This document shows positions 47,111 to 58,159 of a stretch of 64,000 nucleotides of DNA, one piece after another. Both the position numbers and the translations under genes were made by a program. The notes below the pieces were generated by a model, which ran no database searches, had not been told where the DNA came from, and saw only the letters and a program-made list of their open reading frames with translations. Position 1 is the first letter of the stretch. Each line of letters begins with the position of its first letter. The stretch comes from Lingula anatina (Eukaryota > Brachiopoda > Lingulata > Lingulida > Lingulidae): assembly GCF_001039355.2 (NCBI RefSeq), contig NW_019775669.1:809545-873544 (forward strand), read 5' to 3'.

Positions 47111-50100
47111 ATGGCGGCGTCATCAAACGAAAGCGTGGAAAAGAAATTTCAAAATGTCACAAACCGGCAGGATAGTATCCAGTCTATGTCTCTGTGGATA
47201 ATACACCATAAGAATCATTATAAGAAAATCGTGGACACGTGGTACAAAGTGCTCAAGAAAGGTAGGGAAAATTGGAACCATTTAACTTGTCTTTCCAAAT
47301 TCAACCTCAAGGAGATCTGTGACAGTGAAGTGTTATTTCATTCAGGATTTGAGGTCTAGGTTTGATACACTTTTTCAGATCTAAAAAAGTTCTTTTAAAC
47401 TATCTTGATATGTAATTAAGAAATCTTTGCAATTTAAAAGGTAGTCTGGTATGATAGTGCTATGTAAATCATGTATAGATTTTAAATTGCAAATGACTTA
47501 TGCTTCTTCATTATAATACAGCCTGACAAAATAAGCCGAGATGTAAAATTAAAATGCATCTAACACTTTTATGTTATGTTTTAATCTTGTGTCCTTTTCA
47601 GCCAAAACTTCTCATCGTTTAACCCTGTTCTATTTGTGCAATGATGTTGTTCAAAATTGCAAGAGGAAAGGTGCTTTGGTCTATCAAGATGCATTTAAAA
47701 ACATACTCAAAGATGCAGTATTGTTGGTCAGGTAATGTATAATAAATTGTTTGATGGGGATTAAAGGGAACACAGGGCATATGTCAGAGTAATATATCTG
47801 CTTTAATGGACAAAAAAATAGATTAAAGCTGTGTCCATATTGAAAATCAACAGATAGTTTACTGTCTGAGATTGCATAGGTACCCGAAAGGGATGGTTAC
47901 AAATATGTGAATAACCAAATGTTTTGTTTTTGACTTAGTTTGTCCGTAAATTAATTCATTAAAGATGAGTTGAATGCTGAAAAAGATTTGCTTCTAAATG
48001 CTAGAATATGAAAATGTTAAAATAATGTGTATCATGAATGAAAATTATGAAACACAAGCTAAAATACTTTCATACCGTTAGCTTATGGCCAACCTGGACA
48101 TAGGCCTTCATCAGACTAATGTGACCAGATTATGACAACCATTGACTGCTAGGTGGTAAAGTGGCCAGGGCCCTCTTATAAACATCCCTATTCATGGGTG
48201 GCTGGTGACAGCCAACAGATAGAGTCAGAAAAAAACAGCTAGTGATTCTCCCTTATTGTCAAGGAATTTCAGAGAACATGTGAAGGATCGAAAAAAAAGC
48301 AGTGTCAACACTGCTTTTAGACTCTAGTGCACACTAAAACAATCCCTAGTGGCACCAAAGAACTAGATCCCTCAAGAACAGTGTTGTGGGAATATGTATA
48401 GGAGTAACTGCCATGACCTTTTACATTGGTGAGACAGGTAGACAGTTGAAGACCAGGGTTGGTGAACACTGAAAGTCAGTGACTGTAGGGAATACCAGCT
48501 CTGCCATTTCTGAATATGTAATAACACCAGCCACAGTATTGACTGGAATTCAACCAAGATCCTTGAATCCGAAGGGGGGGGGGGGGGGGGGGGGTTGATC
48601 TGCCTGACATTTAAAAGAGGGTCCTGGCCGCTATACCACCTAGCCTTCAGTGAGTGTCACGACACCATCTGCTCACATCAGTTTGATGAAGGCCTACGTC
48701 CAGGTAGGATGTAAGCTAATGTGTGAAAGTTTTTTGGCTTATGTTTGATAATTTTCATTTATGATCCAACTACCAAGCTAATAAACATTTTTGCTCAAAC
48801 TAATGTGAAATTCTTAAAGTTAAAATGTTTACCATTTTATCTGCAGGGAGCATTCTATCAAAGCACAGGTTGAACGTCTGATAACTATTTGGGAGGACAG
48901 GAATGTATATGATGCAGAGTTCCTGGCTGAACTGCAAGAACTGCTAGGTAAACTGCTAGGTTCTTTTAACTCCTTTTGAAAGAATTCTTATTGAATGCCA
49001 TAATTCATACTAGATGTTCCAGTTGTATGACATTATGATCAGAGATGGTCAGAATGTGACTTATAATTGGGAAAAGATGGAAATGGACAGTCTGGAATTG
49101 TTTACATTATTAAGATAATGGAATTCTTAAAATATATGAAGTGAAAAATCAGATTTATTTGTTAAGCTACTAAAGGTGAACTTTTTGAATTGTTGTTAAT
49201 GTTAAATGTTTATAGGTTTTGGTTGATGTCCATGGATGTTATTGTTCTGCACAAGTTGTCTGTATCATTTTATTTTTGAGTATTTCAAAATATAACACTA
49301 ATTTTTTGAAGTTGTTATTTATGTATGAGCATGAGTGTGTACACAAATAATTACTAATTTATTAAGAAAAACAACAGCAAAAAGTTAATAAGAGATAAAG
49401 TAACGTAATACTTTATTTTTCATGAATAACTTGAATTTAAAATGCAAAACATTTTTTTTGTAGTCAATTCCAAGGTGAGGGCCTCCATGAATTCGAAACT
49501 ATTAGCGGAATTCAAGGTATGTTGCATTTAATCAAGTTTGTACCCCAACAAAACCATTAATGATAATAAACTGGGGGAAAAAATGCCCAAAATCGACCTC
49601 TTTGTTGTCTGATGTAACTTTTTAAAATTTGGTACATTAAAAATTATTCAAATCCTGTGTTTGTTATGTACAGGATTGTTTGTTACTGAAAGAAAAATGT
49701 TTGTTGACATCAACTTAAATACATGTAAGAGGATAGATTGACTGCAAATCTCAGCAGTGGAACATCTGGGTCAATATGCTCCTCTTGCCTGCTTAGATGA
49801 GGGGATGCACAAATGTGGATGCAGTCATCCATAGTTAAATTGAGTTGTTGCCATTGGTAATTGAAATAATATGCAACATTTTCTTTGATGATTTAAAATG
49901 CTTATTGATAAGAAGCAAGGTTTGTTATGTAGTGTTGTATATTATATACCGCATCCATAGTCTGTATAATAAAATGTGGAATTGTTCCTTTCACAGCCCA
50001 AGTCTCTCATCAGTGCCATCAGCAGTTTTAGGAGGTATGAAGATGAGATCCTTTTAAAACGGAAACAGTTAACCAATCTACGTTTGGATGCAGCAAGTGC

Positions 50101-53100
50101 GGAAGCCATACAACAACTCAAAGGTGAGGAGTTTGATAATAAGTAGAGATTGAGTTTTACAACACTCAGAGAAATTTGTTTAAGGAGTGTGTTGAAGCTT
50201 CAGAGAAATTTTTTGTAAGAAGTGTATTGATTTTTTTTAACAGACATGTATTCCATGCACTAATTGGGTATGTTTGTATAGGTTTTTCTTCTGATGACTA
50301 GATCATTTGGAGTTGACAATTAATGTAAAGGTATTGGGGTGAAAACAGGCCCTGGACAATGTTATGGCACTGTTTATCCAGCCCATTGGGCACAGTGACT
50401 ATTTTGTACATTAACTCAGGGGTCCAGTTGAATGTTAAAAATAACAGACAGCTCCCCTTCTAGCATCCTATCCTATCCTGTGGCATGGTTGACCGCAGAG
50501 CCCCACTTGAGGATTTAGAGACCAGCTCTCTCCGCTCCCATCTGTCTTCTGCTTTTCAGAGGATGCTGCTCATCTTCAGCTTGGACTCTTTTGTGATGAT
50601 CTCCCATCTTATTTTCCATCTCCCTTGTCTTCTCCCTCCTTGTATTTTCCTTGCAAAATTGTTGTGGCAAGTCCTGTTGATCTTGTGATGTGCCCCTACC
50701 ACTTCAGCTCGTGTTGCTTTGCGGTGGTGGAGAGATGTTTGTACTGCCCACTGGTTAGTCTGATCCTGCTCCTTAATTCCTCATTTGTAGCACAGTCTTT
50801 GTAGGAGATGTCAAGTTTTCTTTGGAAGCATCTCATCTCTACAGCTTGTATACTTTTACACCTTCTACCATGCATGAGCAACTGGATGTGTAAACATTTT
50901 AGGCTGCAAAACCGTGGATATTCCCAGACCAGGGAAACTAACATCATTTTTCTTTTCAACTACCTAAATGCCTTAGCTAAGTAGAGTAACTAATTTCTCT
51001 ACTTCTGTATCAGGGGACTTACCTGAAACATAAACTATAGTAGTTGGGTATCTCAACATCTTTCCAAGGCCATTGACTGTTATGGCTACAAACCAAAATA
51101 GAGAGGAGTCTTCACTGTTGCATTTAAACTGGGTATAAATATCTTAACATTGATTTTTTTCCTTTTTCAGACCGTGCACATGGGAAAGAGTTTTCTCAGC
51201 AGTTTGAAGATAGCTGTGTTAAATATGAAGAGTATGTGACATGTCTAGAGAAGGAAATTAAAGACAGGACAGCACTGATAGAGTGTTTGGAGAAGAGTGA
51301 GATATTTTATGATGCACAGTATGGGGAGGTGAAAATAGTGGCCAACGTGAGTATCATTTGTTAAATAGAAAGTTTTCTGCTTAGAAATGTGGTGTACCTT
51401 TTTGAAAGGGTACTGTGACCATACTGTTAACGTGAAGTAGTGAAAAAAATATAGAAACAGATAACATTATTGCAAAGTCATACAAATAAATAAATAAATA
51501 AGGTTAGATATGTATTATTATAATAATAAGAATTAAGTATGAAAGAAAGAAAAGTCTATTTATGCTTCTGCAAGGGATCTGAACTCCCAAGAAGGAGGCA
51601 CATTGACTTAATTGATAATTCTGGTCTTTTTTCTCTTTTACACACAGTACACTTAAAATAATATGTGAAGCAAGTAACTACACATCTTGGTTTCTTTGTC
51701 CCACATGTACCCATGAAATATAACATGAGTGCTGACCTTACTTATGTACTGATTTGGTGAGTCTTGAAATGCACACTAAATCGGCAGAATTGGGGTAAGT
51801 AACATGAGCACATATGGGACTAAGAAAGCCAGGAAATGTAGTTATGTGGTTCAAATATTAATTTGAGGGTACTGTGTGTGAAAAAAGATAAAATCTCAGG
51901 GGTATCAGTGAACTCGACATACTTCATCTTGGGAGTTCAACCCCTTTGTTCTGGTTTGATTTATTTATATTGGTAACTGTCCTCATTGTCAAATTCAAAG
52001 AATACTTGACCTCAAAAAGTAAGTATCAGTGTTCTGGTATATTACATTCTCTCAGTATGTTCTGGTAATGTAATCTCTCTTTTTCTGACAGGCCTACAAG
52101 AACTTTTCCACCAGAGTTAACAATGTAAAGAAAAAATTGGCAGACAAGAAGCTCCTGCTTCCAGGCTCCATGAGCCCGGTCCCATCTCCCAGCATGGACG
52201 CCCCCTCCCCAGGGAACACTCCCCCACCTGATCCTTCCAAAGACAACACGGAGGAGGTGGACATGGAGCTGTCTGATGAGGAACTGGATGCTGGGAAGAT
52301 TGTAGGCAAGTGCAGTGTTTGATTGGAATTGGATGCCACTATGTAAACTATACTGTATTTGGGTTCACTGTAGAATAGGAAAATTAAATAAAGTTGTTTC
52401 ATATATTTTTGTGGTTGTGGAAAATGAAAAAAATGTTCTTTTTATTTTCTAAATTTGTCACTGATTTTTCAAAAAAAAAATTATTTGGTATTATTTAGAA
52501 TTATTTAGCAGTGCAAGTTGTAAACTGTCTTAAGAAATGACAATTCTTTTTCTTTTAAGAATGTATGATTTAAGAAAACTTCTTCACAATTAAGAACTTT
52601 TTTAAATTTATTGCAATTGTTTTTATGTAACAGCTGCAGAACCTCTGAAAGTGAGCACTTCCAGCAAACCATTGCCAGTGCCAATACCCAATTTCTTAGA
52701 ACTAAGAAAGAAGGTGCAAAGACAAAGTAAGTAATCTGCTTTTTCAGTGATCTGCATTTGTAAAAAAATTAGTGAGATTTCTGTAAAGTTGATGATTAGA
52801 TTATTTGTTAATATCCCAGTAGGCCATTTTCACATTGATGGTATAGCTGTAATAGAATTTTGATTGAAATGATGTCTAGTCTCATGATTAATAATAAATA
52901 GTTTGCAGGCTGGTTATGTAAGCTTTCTGGCACAGACTGATGACTTTGGCCTCGTGTGTTTCCAGATTACACAATTAATTTACCAGCAATAAAATATCAG
53001 AAACAGTTTGGGGCATAGAATAGCTATGGGTCCATCTTGCTTTGCTATGAATACTTGTAGATAACTTCTAGATAAATCACTGGAGGCATTATCATACTGC

Positions 53101-55789
53101 CATTCTTGTGAAATTTTACTTTTTCTGATTACACTTTTGTTTATATGCTGCTTTCAAACTTAATGTTGTTATTTTTCTATTTTATTTCTCTTTTCTGTTT
53201 TCTGTATTGATTTCTTGTTCTACAATTTTAGAAGAGCAGAGACTGAAATCAGAGACAGCCAGTACAGCACCGATTCAGCAACCCACAGCAGCTAAACCTA
53301 GTGAGTAGTGAGCAGCATACAAAACTGAATTAATAAGAGATTGGGTGAATTGCATTAAAGGCATTAATTTTGGCATTTGCACTTCTATTTAAAAAACAAT
53401 CAGAGGAGGTTGAAACAAGTTTAAAGGTACAGTTAAAATGGTACTTAATCGTTATTTATTATTGAAAGTATCATATGTTTATGTATGTAATGTTTCTACT
53501 TAATTTGTGTCAAATGTCTTAGACATAGTGACACATTAAAGTGCAACAAATTCTTATTCAACATTTGTATAATGTGTTTGTGAGAGCTAAATGATTTGTT
53601 TAAAAATTGCCACATCTGAAATTTCACAATTAAGGATTTTTTTATGATGTCTTGCTTTAAAGATAAATGAAGATCTTTATCAGACAAATTGTTCAGTTTG
53701 GTTCAGCTAGAAGAACTAATGCCTTATGTTTTGAACTCCAGGTGGAGCATTAGACAATAGAATTGCTGGCATTGGAGGAGATAATTTTATCCCCGCACTG
53801 TCTGTGGCTCAGTCAGTACCAGCAGTGACTCTAAATGGCTCCCAGAGGCCAATCAACAACAACACCACCACCAACAGCAAAGGAGAAGATGGAGGTGGCA
53901 CTCCACTGAAGGATGAAGGGAGTTCAACTCCTGTACAAGATGAAGATGCTGATAGTAAATCTGCCAAAGGACTCACTAATCCTATAGAATTTCTCACAAA
54001 GCTAATCAATCAGTCACAGAAGTCCGGGAAGACAAATGCAGCAAGTTTTATGCAGAACCTGTCTCTGCTTACTCAGAACATACAAGCCAAAGTGGAGCCA
54101 ACTGCTGGTGGGCAGCCCAAAGGAGAAGAGAGTAATTCTAGTACCGAGGACTTTTCTGGGCCCAGTTCATGGCCCTGGGAGGCTAAGCAGCAGCAAGTGC
54201 CACCTCCTGCGTCTGTACCAGGGCTCTCAGTGTCTGCACCTGGGAATGTTCTACTGCAGAATACAGCTGTCACACCCCCTGGAGCTCAGATTACTTCAAC
54301 AGCTCGACCTTTTCCAGGACCTGGACCCCAAGGTGTCAGTCAACCCCCTCCTATGCCTATGGGAGGCCCTATCCCTTCTGTTGGTCATAATAATCCACCA
54401 CCTACAAGTTTTCCTTCTCACATGCCCCCAAATTCTGCTCCTATTCAGCCTCGTGGACAGCCAGCTTTTAGCACACCGCCTAATTTCCAACAGCCACCAC
54501 GTCAACCTCCTCCTCCTCAAGGGGGGTTTCAAGGGGCTCCCCGCTTTCAGCCTCAGCAACCTCCTCCTCAACGGCAACAGCAGCAGCAGCCCCCACCGCT
54601 GCAGCAGCCCCCCTTACGCCCCCTCTCCATGCCACCCTCTGGACCCTTGCCCATGTTCCAAAATCAGCAGTCCACATCTCCTGTAATCCCAGGTTTTGAT
54701 TTCACCCAACCGCCACCACCTTTTCAGCCCACATCACCTCAGGTATCTGGGCCTTCCCGTTTCCCCCCTCCGCAGCAGCAACAGCAGCAGCAACAACAAC
54801 AGCAACAGCAGATGTTCGGAGGTCCACCCCCTGCTGGTCCCCCAGTGCCCTCCTTGCAGCAGCCTCAGGCACCCCCTCCCCAGCCCCCAGGTGGTAATAT
54901 TACCCGGAGCTCCAGTCTGGTTGTTATATCACCTACCGAGTCTGCCCCTGTGTCTTCGAATGTCCTCATGTCGCCGTCACGGGATTTCTCATGGCCAGGG
55001 CCAGAATCTACTCCTGTCAATTCTACTTCACCCTCCTGGCTGACTTCCTCTTCGGCTCCACCCCAAAACGTACCCCCTCCGCTAGGTGTACCCCCACCCC
55101 AGCCCCCCAACCACCCCCCAACAATGCCCCCTAAAAGGGATCCCATCTCCGAAGAGCAAAATGAATTTATTGAAAAGCTGAAAAGGAAAACGACGCCAAC
55201 TCTTCTGACAGGTGCAGCTGAGAATCCACTTGCTAAGGCAATAAAAGCGTTACTGAAGACGCCGTCTGACAAATCTGAACACAATAATACAGATTCGTCA
55301 AAGGACGTTAAAAAGAGAAACAGTGTTGACTCTGATCACAGTTCTAAAGGTAGTGACGAAAATGACAAAGACCGCTCCTCGAAGCGGCGGAAGAGCAGCA
55401 CGGAAAACGAGCACAAATCGCGATCTCGATCAAAATCTCCCAAAGGAGAACCGATTCAAACACTAAGCAAAGGACCACAGTCGGTGGTGAAAAGAGTAGA
55501 TTCGTCCGACTCTAACAGAGATAGAGACTCGCCTCCAAGAAGAATAGAGTCGACGGTGAGGCGGACGACAGATCACGACAAAGACCGGGATAGGGAACGG
55601 GATCGGAGACTTCCGCCGAGGGATCCTTATCACGACAGACGGGACCCTTACTACGATCGCCGTCTACCGCCTCCCCCGGACCCATACTACAGAGAACTGT
55701 ATTATGAACGCATGCGACATTTCTATCCGCCGCCTGCGATGAGAGACCCCTACAGGGACAGGAGGGCTTATTATCCTCCCAGACATTAG
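47111..55789 (+). CDS. RPRD2: RPRD2, Pol II CTD-interacting regulator of nuclear pre-mRNA
   Basis: RPRD proteins bind the phosphorylated C-terminal domain of RNA polymerase II through an N-terminal CID. Coding exons: 47111-47261, 47602-47731, 48847-48947, 49464-49516, 49997-50123, 51171-51346, 52092-52305, 52634-52726, 53232-53300, 53742-55789; total 3,162 nt, 1,053 aa. The CID covers about residues 1-135, with RLTLFYLCNDVVQNCKRK and LITIWEDRNVYD as family signatures. An alpha-helical CREPT-type segment follows (about 145-300, with ANAYKNFSTRVNNVKKKL). The motif SPVPSPSMDAPSP and the acidic MELSDEELD also occur in human RPRD2 as I recall it. The long last exon encodes a P/Q-rich disordered region with a poly-Q tract (54773-54811), an RS/KR segment and a tail rich in R, D, Y and P ending AYYPPRH. 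The intron after 52305 is GC-AG. The start codon is the first in-frame ATG, in an atggcggcg context. Confidence 0.94.
48068..48735 (+). mobile_element. degenerate Penelope-like retroelement fragment (GIY-YIG segment)
   Basis: It lies in RPRD2 intron 2. A plus-strand stretch at about 48416-48470 reads FYIGETGRQLKTRVGEH, the core of the GIY-YIG endonuclease that ends Penelope-like element ORFs, followed by an in-frame TGA and then KSVTVGNTSSAISEYV in the same frame. The fragment is flanked by two inverted copies of about 75 bp (left 48068-48140, right about 48660-48735) containing cctggacataggccttcatc and its counterpart gatgaaggcctacgtccagg. It is broken by stops and is a relic; no reverse transcriptase part is visible. 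Confidence 0.7.
48574..48594 (+). repeat. poly-G run of 21
   Basis: An uninterrupted G run lies inside the Penelope-like fragment. It could form a G-quadruplex and is a likely place for sequencing-length error. Confidence 0.9.
50340..50990 (-). mobile_element. LINE 3' fragment (end of reverse-transcriptase ORF)
   Basis: It lies in RPRD2 intron 5 in antisense orientation. The minus-strand reading between about 50870 and 50480 contains IQAVEMRCFQRKLDISYKD, CATNEELRSRI, then RSTGLATTILQGK and, after a frame break, ELVSKSSSGALRSTM. This order of motifs matches the C-terminal end of the ORF2 protein of many animal non-LTR retrotransposons (a EMRCxRRLLxIxYxDxxTNEE block, then a KSSxxPQRP-like end). 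The fragment is 5'-truncated and has stops and frameshifts, so it is inactive. I do not assign a clade. Confidence 0.75.
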
Positions 55790-56330
55790 ATGACTTCTTC
55801 ATTAAGTGCAACCCCTGAAAGGGTTGCTTCACGCGGGTTCTTTTTTTATTGAGGTATAAAATGAAGTAATTTTTTTATGGTTATGATGATTATTTTACAT
55901 TTATCAAATCTTGCTAAAGACGTGCAAGGCGAATTGTTAATGTTAATTGAAAAATGAATTTCAAGTGATTCGTATGGAATGTGATCAGCTAAAAGGGTTA
56001 TTGTGACACTACCGAGTATTTTAAAAAGATAACTCGCTATACGAATTGGATGTTTATTCATGACATGTATAATGTGATTGACAACAAACGTGCAAGTGTT
56101 GGTGGACGGGAGGTTATCTTCAAACTATTTTGGGGATTTTTCGATTTCAAATCGTCGTAAATGGACAAACGTTGCTCTTGTATGTTCTGAACTATTAAAA
56201 CGCATTCAATGATTGTGACCTGTTTGTAAGATAAATGTTTAAATTAGAACTTGGGTCTAGGAGGCCACATGCAGCATGGCTTCTGTAATTATACTGTAAA
56301 TTAGAATAAAATACAAATTCAAAGGAATTT
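55790..56330 (+). terminator. RPRD2 3' UTR and poly(A) signal
   Basis: A plus-strand AATAAA at 56305-56310 follows the stop codon by about 0.5 kb and is the likeliest poly(A) signal; another aataaa near 56431 is possible. Confidence 0.5.
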
Positions 56331-57619
56331 CACTCGTTTTATTTGACTTTGCCATTGCCCTTTGTCGGTTTTGTATTTTCCTAAGGCTGATAACTGGAGG
56401 GCGAATTGTATACAAATATGCCATGTTCCAAAATAAATATTTTAACAATCACCTATTAACCCTTAAGGTGCTTGTGCAGTTTAAGCATAATGTTGTCCTA
56501 ATCCTCGTATTGAAACTGCTGTTTATCTGCAAGAAATTTATACATTTTGTTCAATACAATGTTTAACTAAAGTAACCTAGTGACTAGAAAGGCTACTTTA
56601 TCTGACGCACTGCTGTCAAGTGGGTCGTGAGAATTCTATAGCGATATAGCTACATCCATAGCGTCGCTTAACTATAATGTTTGATTAGAAATAATATATT
56701 GCCTTAATGTGTTTGTAAAAATATACTTTTAGAAACTTACGCCACTAGAAGATGGCCATTTTTGCATTTCTTCACATATGCTTTTTTTTCAATAATGTTT
56801 ACTATGCTAATTTTGATTTAAAATTACACGACTCCTTAAACTAAATAACACAGCGTGTTTCAATTGTGGAAACGAGCGACCGAGAGTCCTGCCGGGTGAT
56901 TTGATAGTACATATAAGACGAAATAATTTTTTCACATATCACTTGAATGTTAACTTCAGACATCCTATGAATTTATCAATGTGCAAATGAATATTACCCG
57001 TGTTTGTACGTCATGGTTTCAGTAGCTCTTAATAATTCTGGTGTGCCCTGAACAGCGTTAATGAAAATAGCAAAAAATAATCTTGTTGCTAGCTTCGAGA
57101 CGCAATCATGTTTTCGCTATTCTTATATTACATGAAATCGTGTCTAACATAGGTCTGTCAAAAATATAGCAAGACAGATGAAAGGGCTTCATATCATCGT
57201 CACCACTGTGTTTTATGTACGAATATGTTTTCTAACACGAAAAGAACTTGGTCAAATTTCCCTTTTGAAAATGCGCAGTGTATACTGAAAGATTTTCGTG
57301 TGGCAGTCGTAGTTAAAGTTATGCGGTTTTAGTCTCACCGGGTAGTTGGTATGTTTTTGGTAATGTTCTCTCTTTTGTACGACTGAAGGTTGTATATATT
57401 GTCCGAATTATCTGTATACAACTTAATAGAACACCCAGAAAATCTTGCCAAATATACACGCAGAAACTCGGCTTGGTGAACGTCAAATAACGTCTGCGGT
57501 GTACTTCCATCAACTTTGACTCTTAAATACCCAATAGCCAATGATATCACAGTCGAATTGTCCAACATAAAAGAACCAGGTTTATGACATATAAATGTCT
57601 TCACCTTGATTGGGCGTTC
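56331..57619. other. intergenic or 3' UTR of the 57.6-kb minus-strand gene
   Basis: No coding signal or repeat was recognised. The right part is presumably the 3' UTR of the minus-strand gene ending at 57620, although I see no nearby minus-strand AATAAA. Confidence 0.35.
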
Positions 57620-58159
57620 TCACGCAGAGACTTCGACCCTCTGTTTCATTGCGCGTCTTCCCAGAATCGGAGTGGACCTCATGAGATGTGGATGTTTGTA
57701 GACGCTGGTCTGTGTCTCCCTCAGTGATGTCGCGTGCGTTTTCCCGGACAGTCTCTTCATCAGCTCTCCGTGCTGTTCGGGTGTCAACTGCTTATACCCG
57801 TAAAGTTTTTCTCTTTGATTTTGGCTGTAGTCAGAATTTACACTGGAGGCTGTAGAACTCCGCGACCTGCTTGAATCCCGGTAACTTCCACGTCTTTGAA
57901 GACGCTGTGTGATGGCGTCAGCGTCCTCCCTGGAGACGATTCTGAACGCCGGGGCTGGAGGCATCGCCTTTGGAGAATATATTTCTCTAGATGCCAGTAA
58001 GATATTCCGTCGAAGAAGTTTATTTTCCTTGTCTATTCTCAGCATATCAAAATTTGGGTAGTCCCCGGAGTTCCTCCACTGCATGATCACTGGACTACCG
58101 AAGTGGGTGTATTTTATGTCCCATTTGAGCGCCTTGTTGTACGTAGTACTGAAAGACAT
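57620..58159 (-). CDS. uncharacterised basic 179-aa protein, intronless coding region
   Basis: I do not recognise this gene. The frame runs uninterrupted for 179 codons in a locally GC- and CpG-richer stretch, unlike chance frames in this AT-rich window. The protein starts MSFSTTYNKALKWDIKY, has an aromatic N-terminal half (HFGSPVIMQWRNSGDYPNF), a middle with PKAMPPAPAFRIVSREDAD, a Ser/Arg-rich stretch (about residues 92-112) and a basic C-terminus with LTPEQHGELMKRLSGK and a final GRRAMKQRVEVSA. No signal peptide or membrane segment is seen. The Y, W and P pattern and basic tail resemble small axonemal microtubule-associated proteins in style only, so that role is a guess. The first ATG is used. 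It is transcribed away from AFG1L and convergent with RPRD2. Confidence 0.65.
   Translation of the reverse strand: MSFSTTYNKALKWDIKYTHFGSPVIMQWRNSGDYPNFDMLRIDKENKLLRRNILLASREIYSPKAMPPAPAFRIVSREDADAITQRLQRRGSYRDSSRSRSSTASSVNSDYSQNQREKLYGYKQLTPEQHGELMKRLSGKTHATSLRETQTSVYKHPHLMRSTPILGRRAMKQRVEVSA

Noticed and set aside
48416-48470. GIY-YIG segment as a host nuclease exon
   Set aside because: In-frame stops, inverted flanks and intronic position point to a Penelope-like relic.
53809-55284. Long antisense and +1 frames across the RPRD2 last exon
   Set aside because: Shadows of a GC- and repeat-rich coding exon; composition is only P, L, S, G and R complements.
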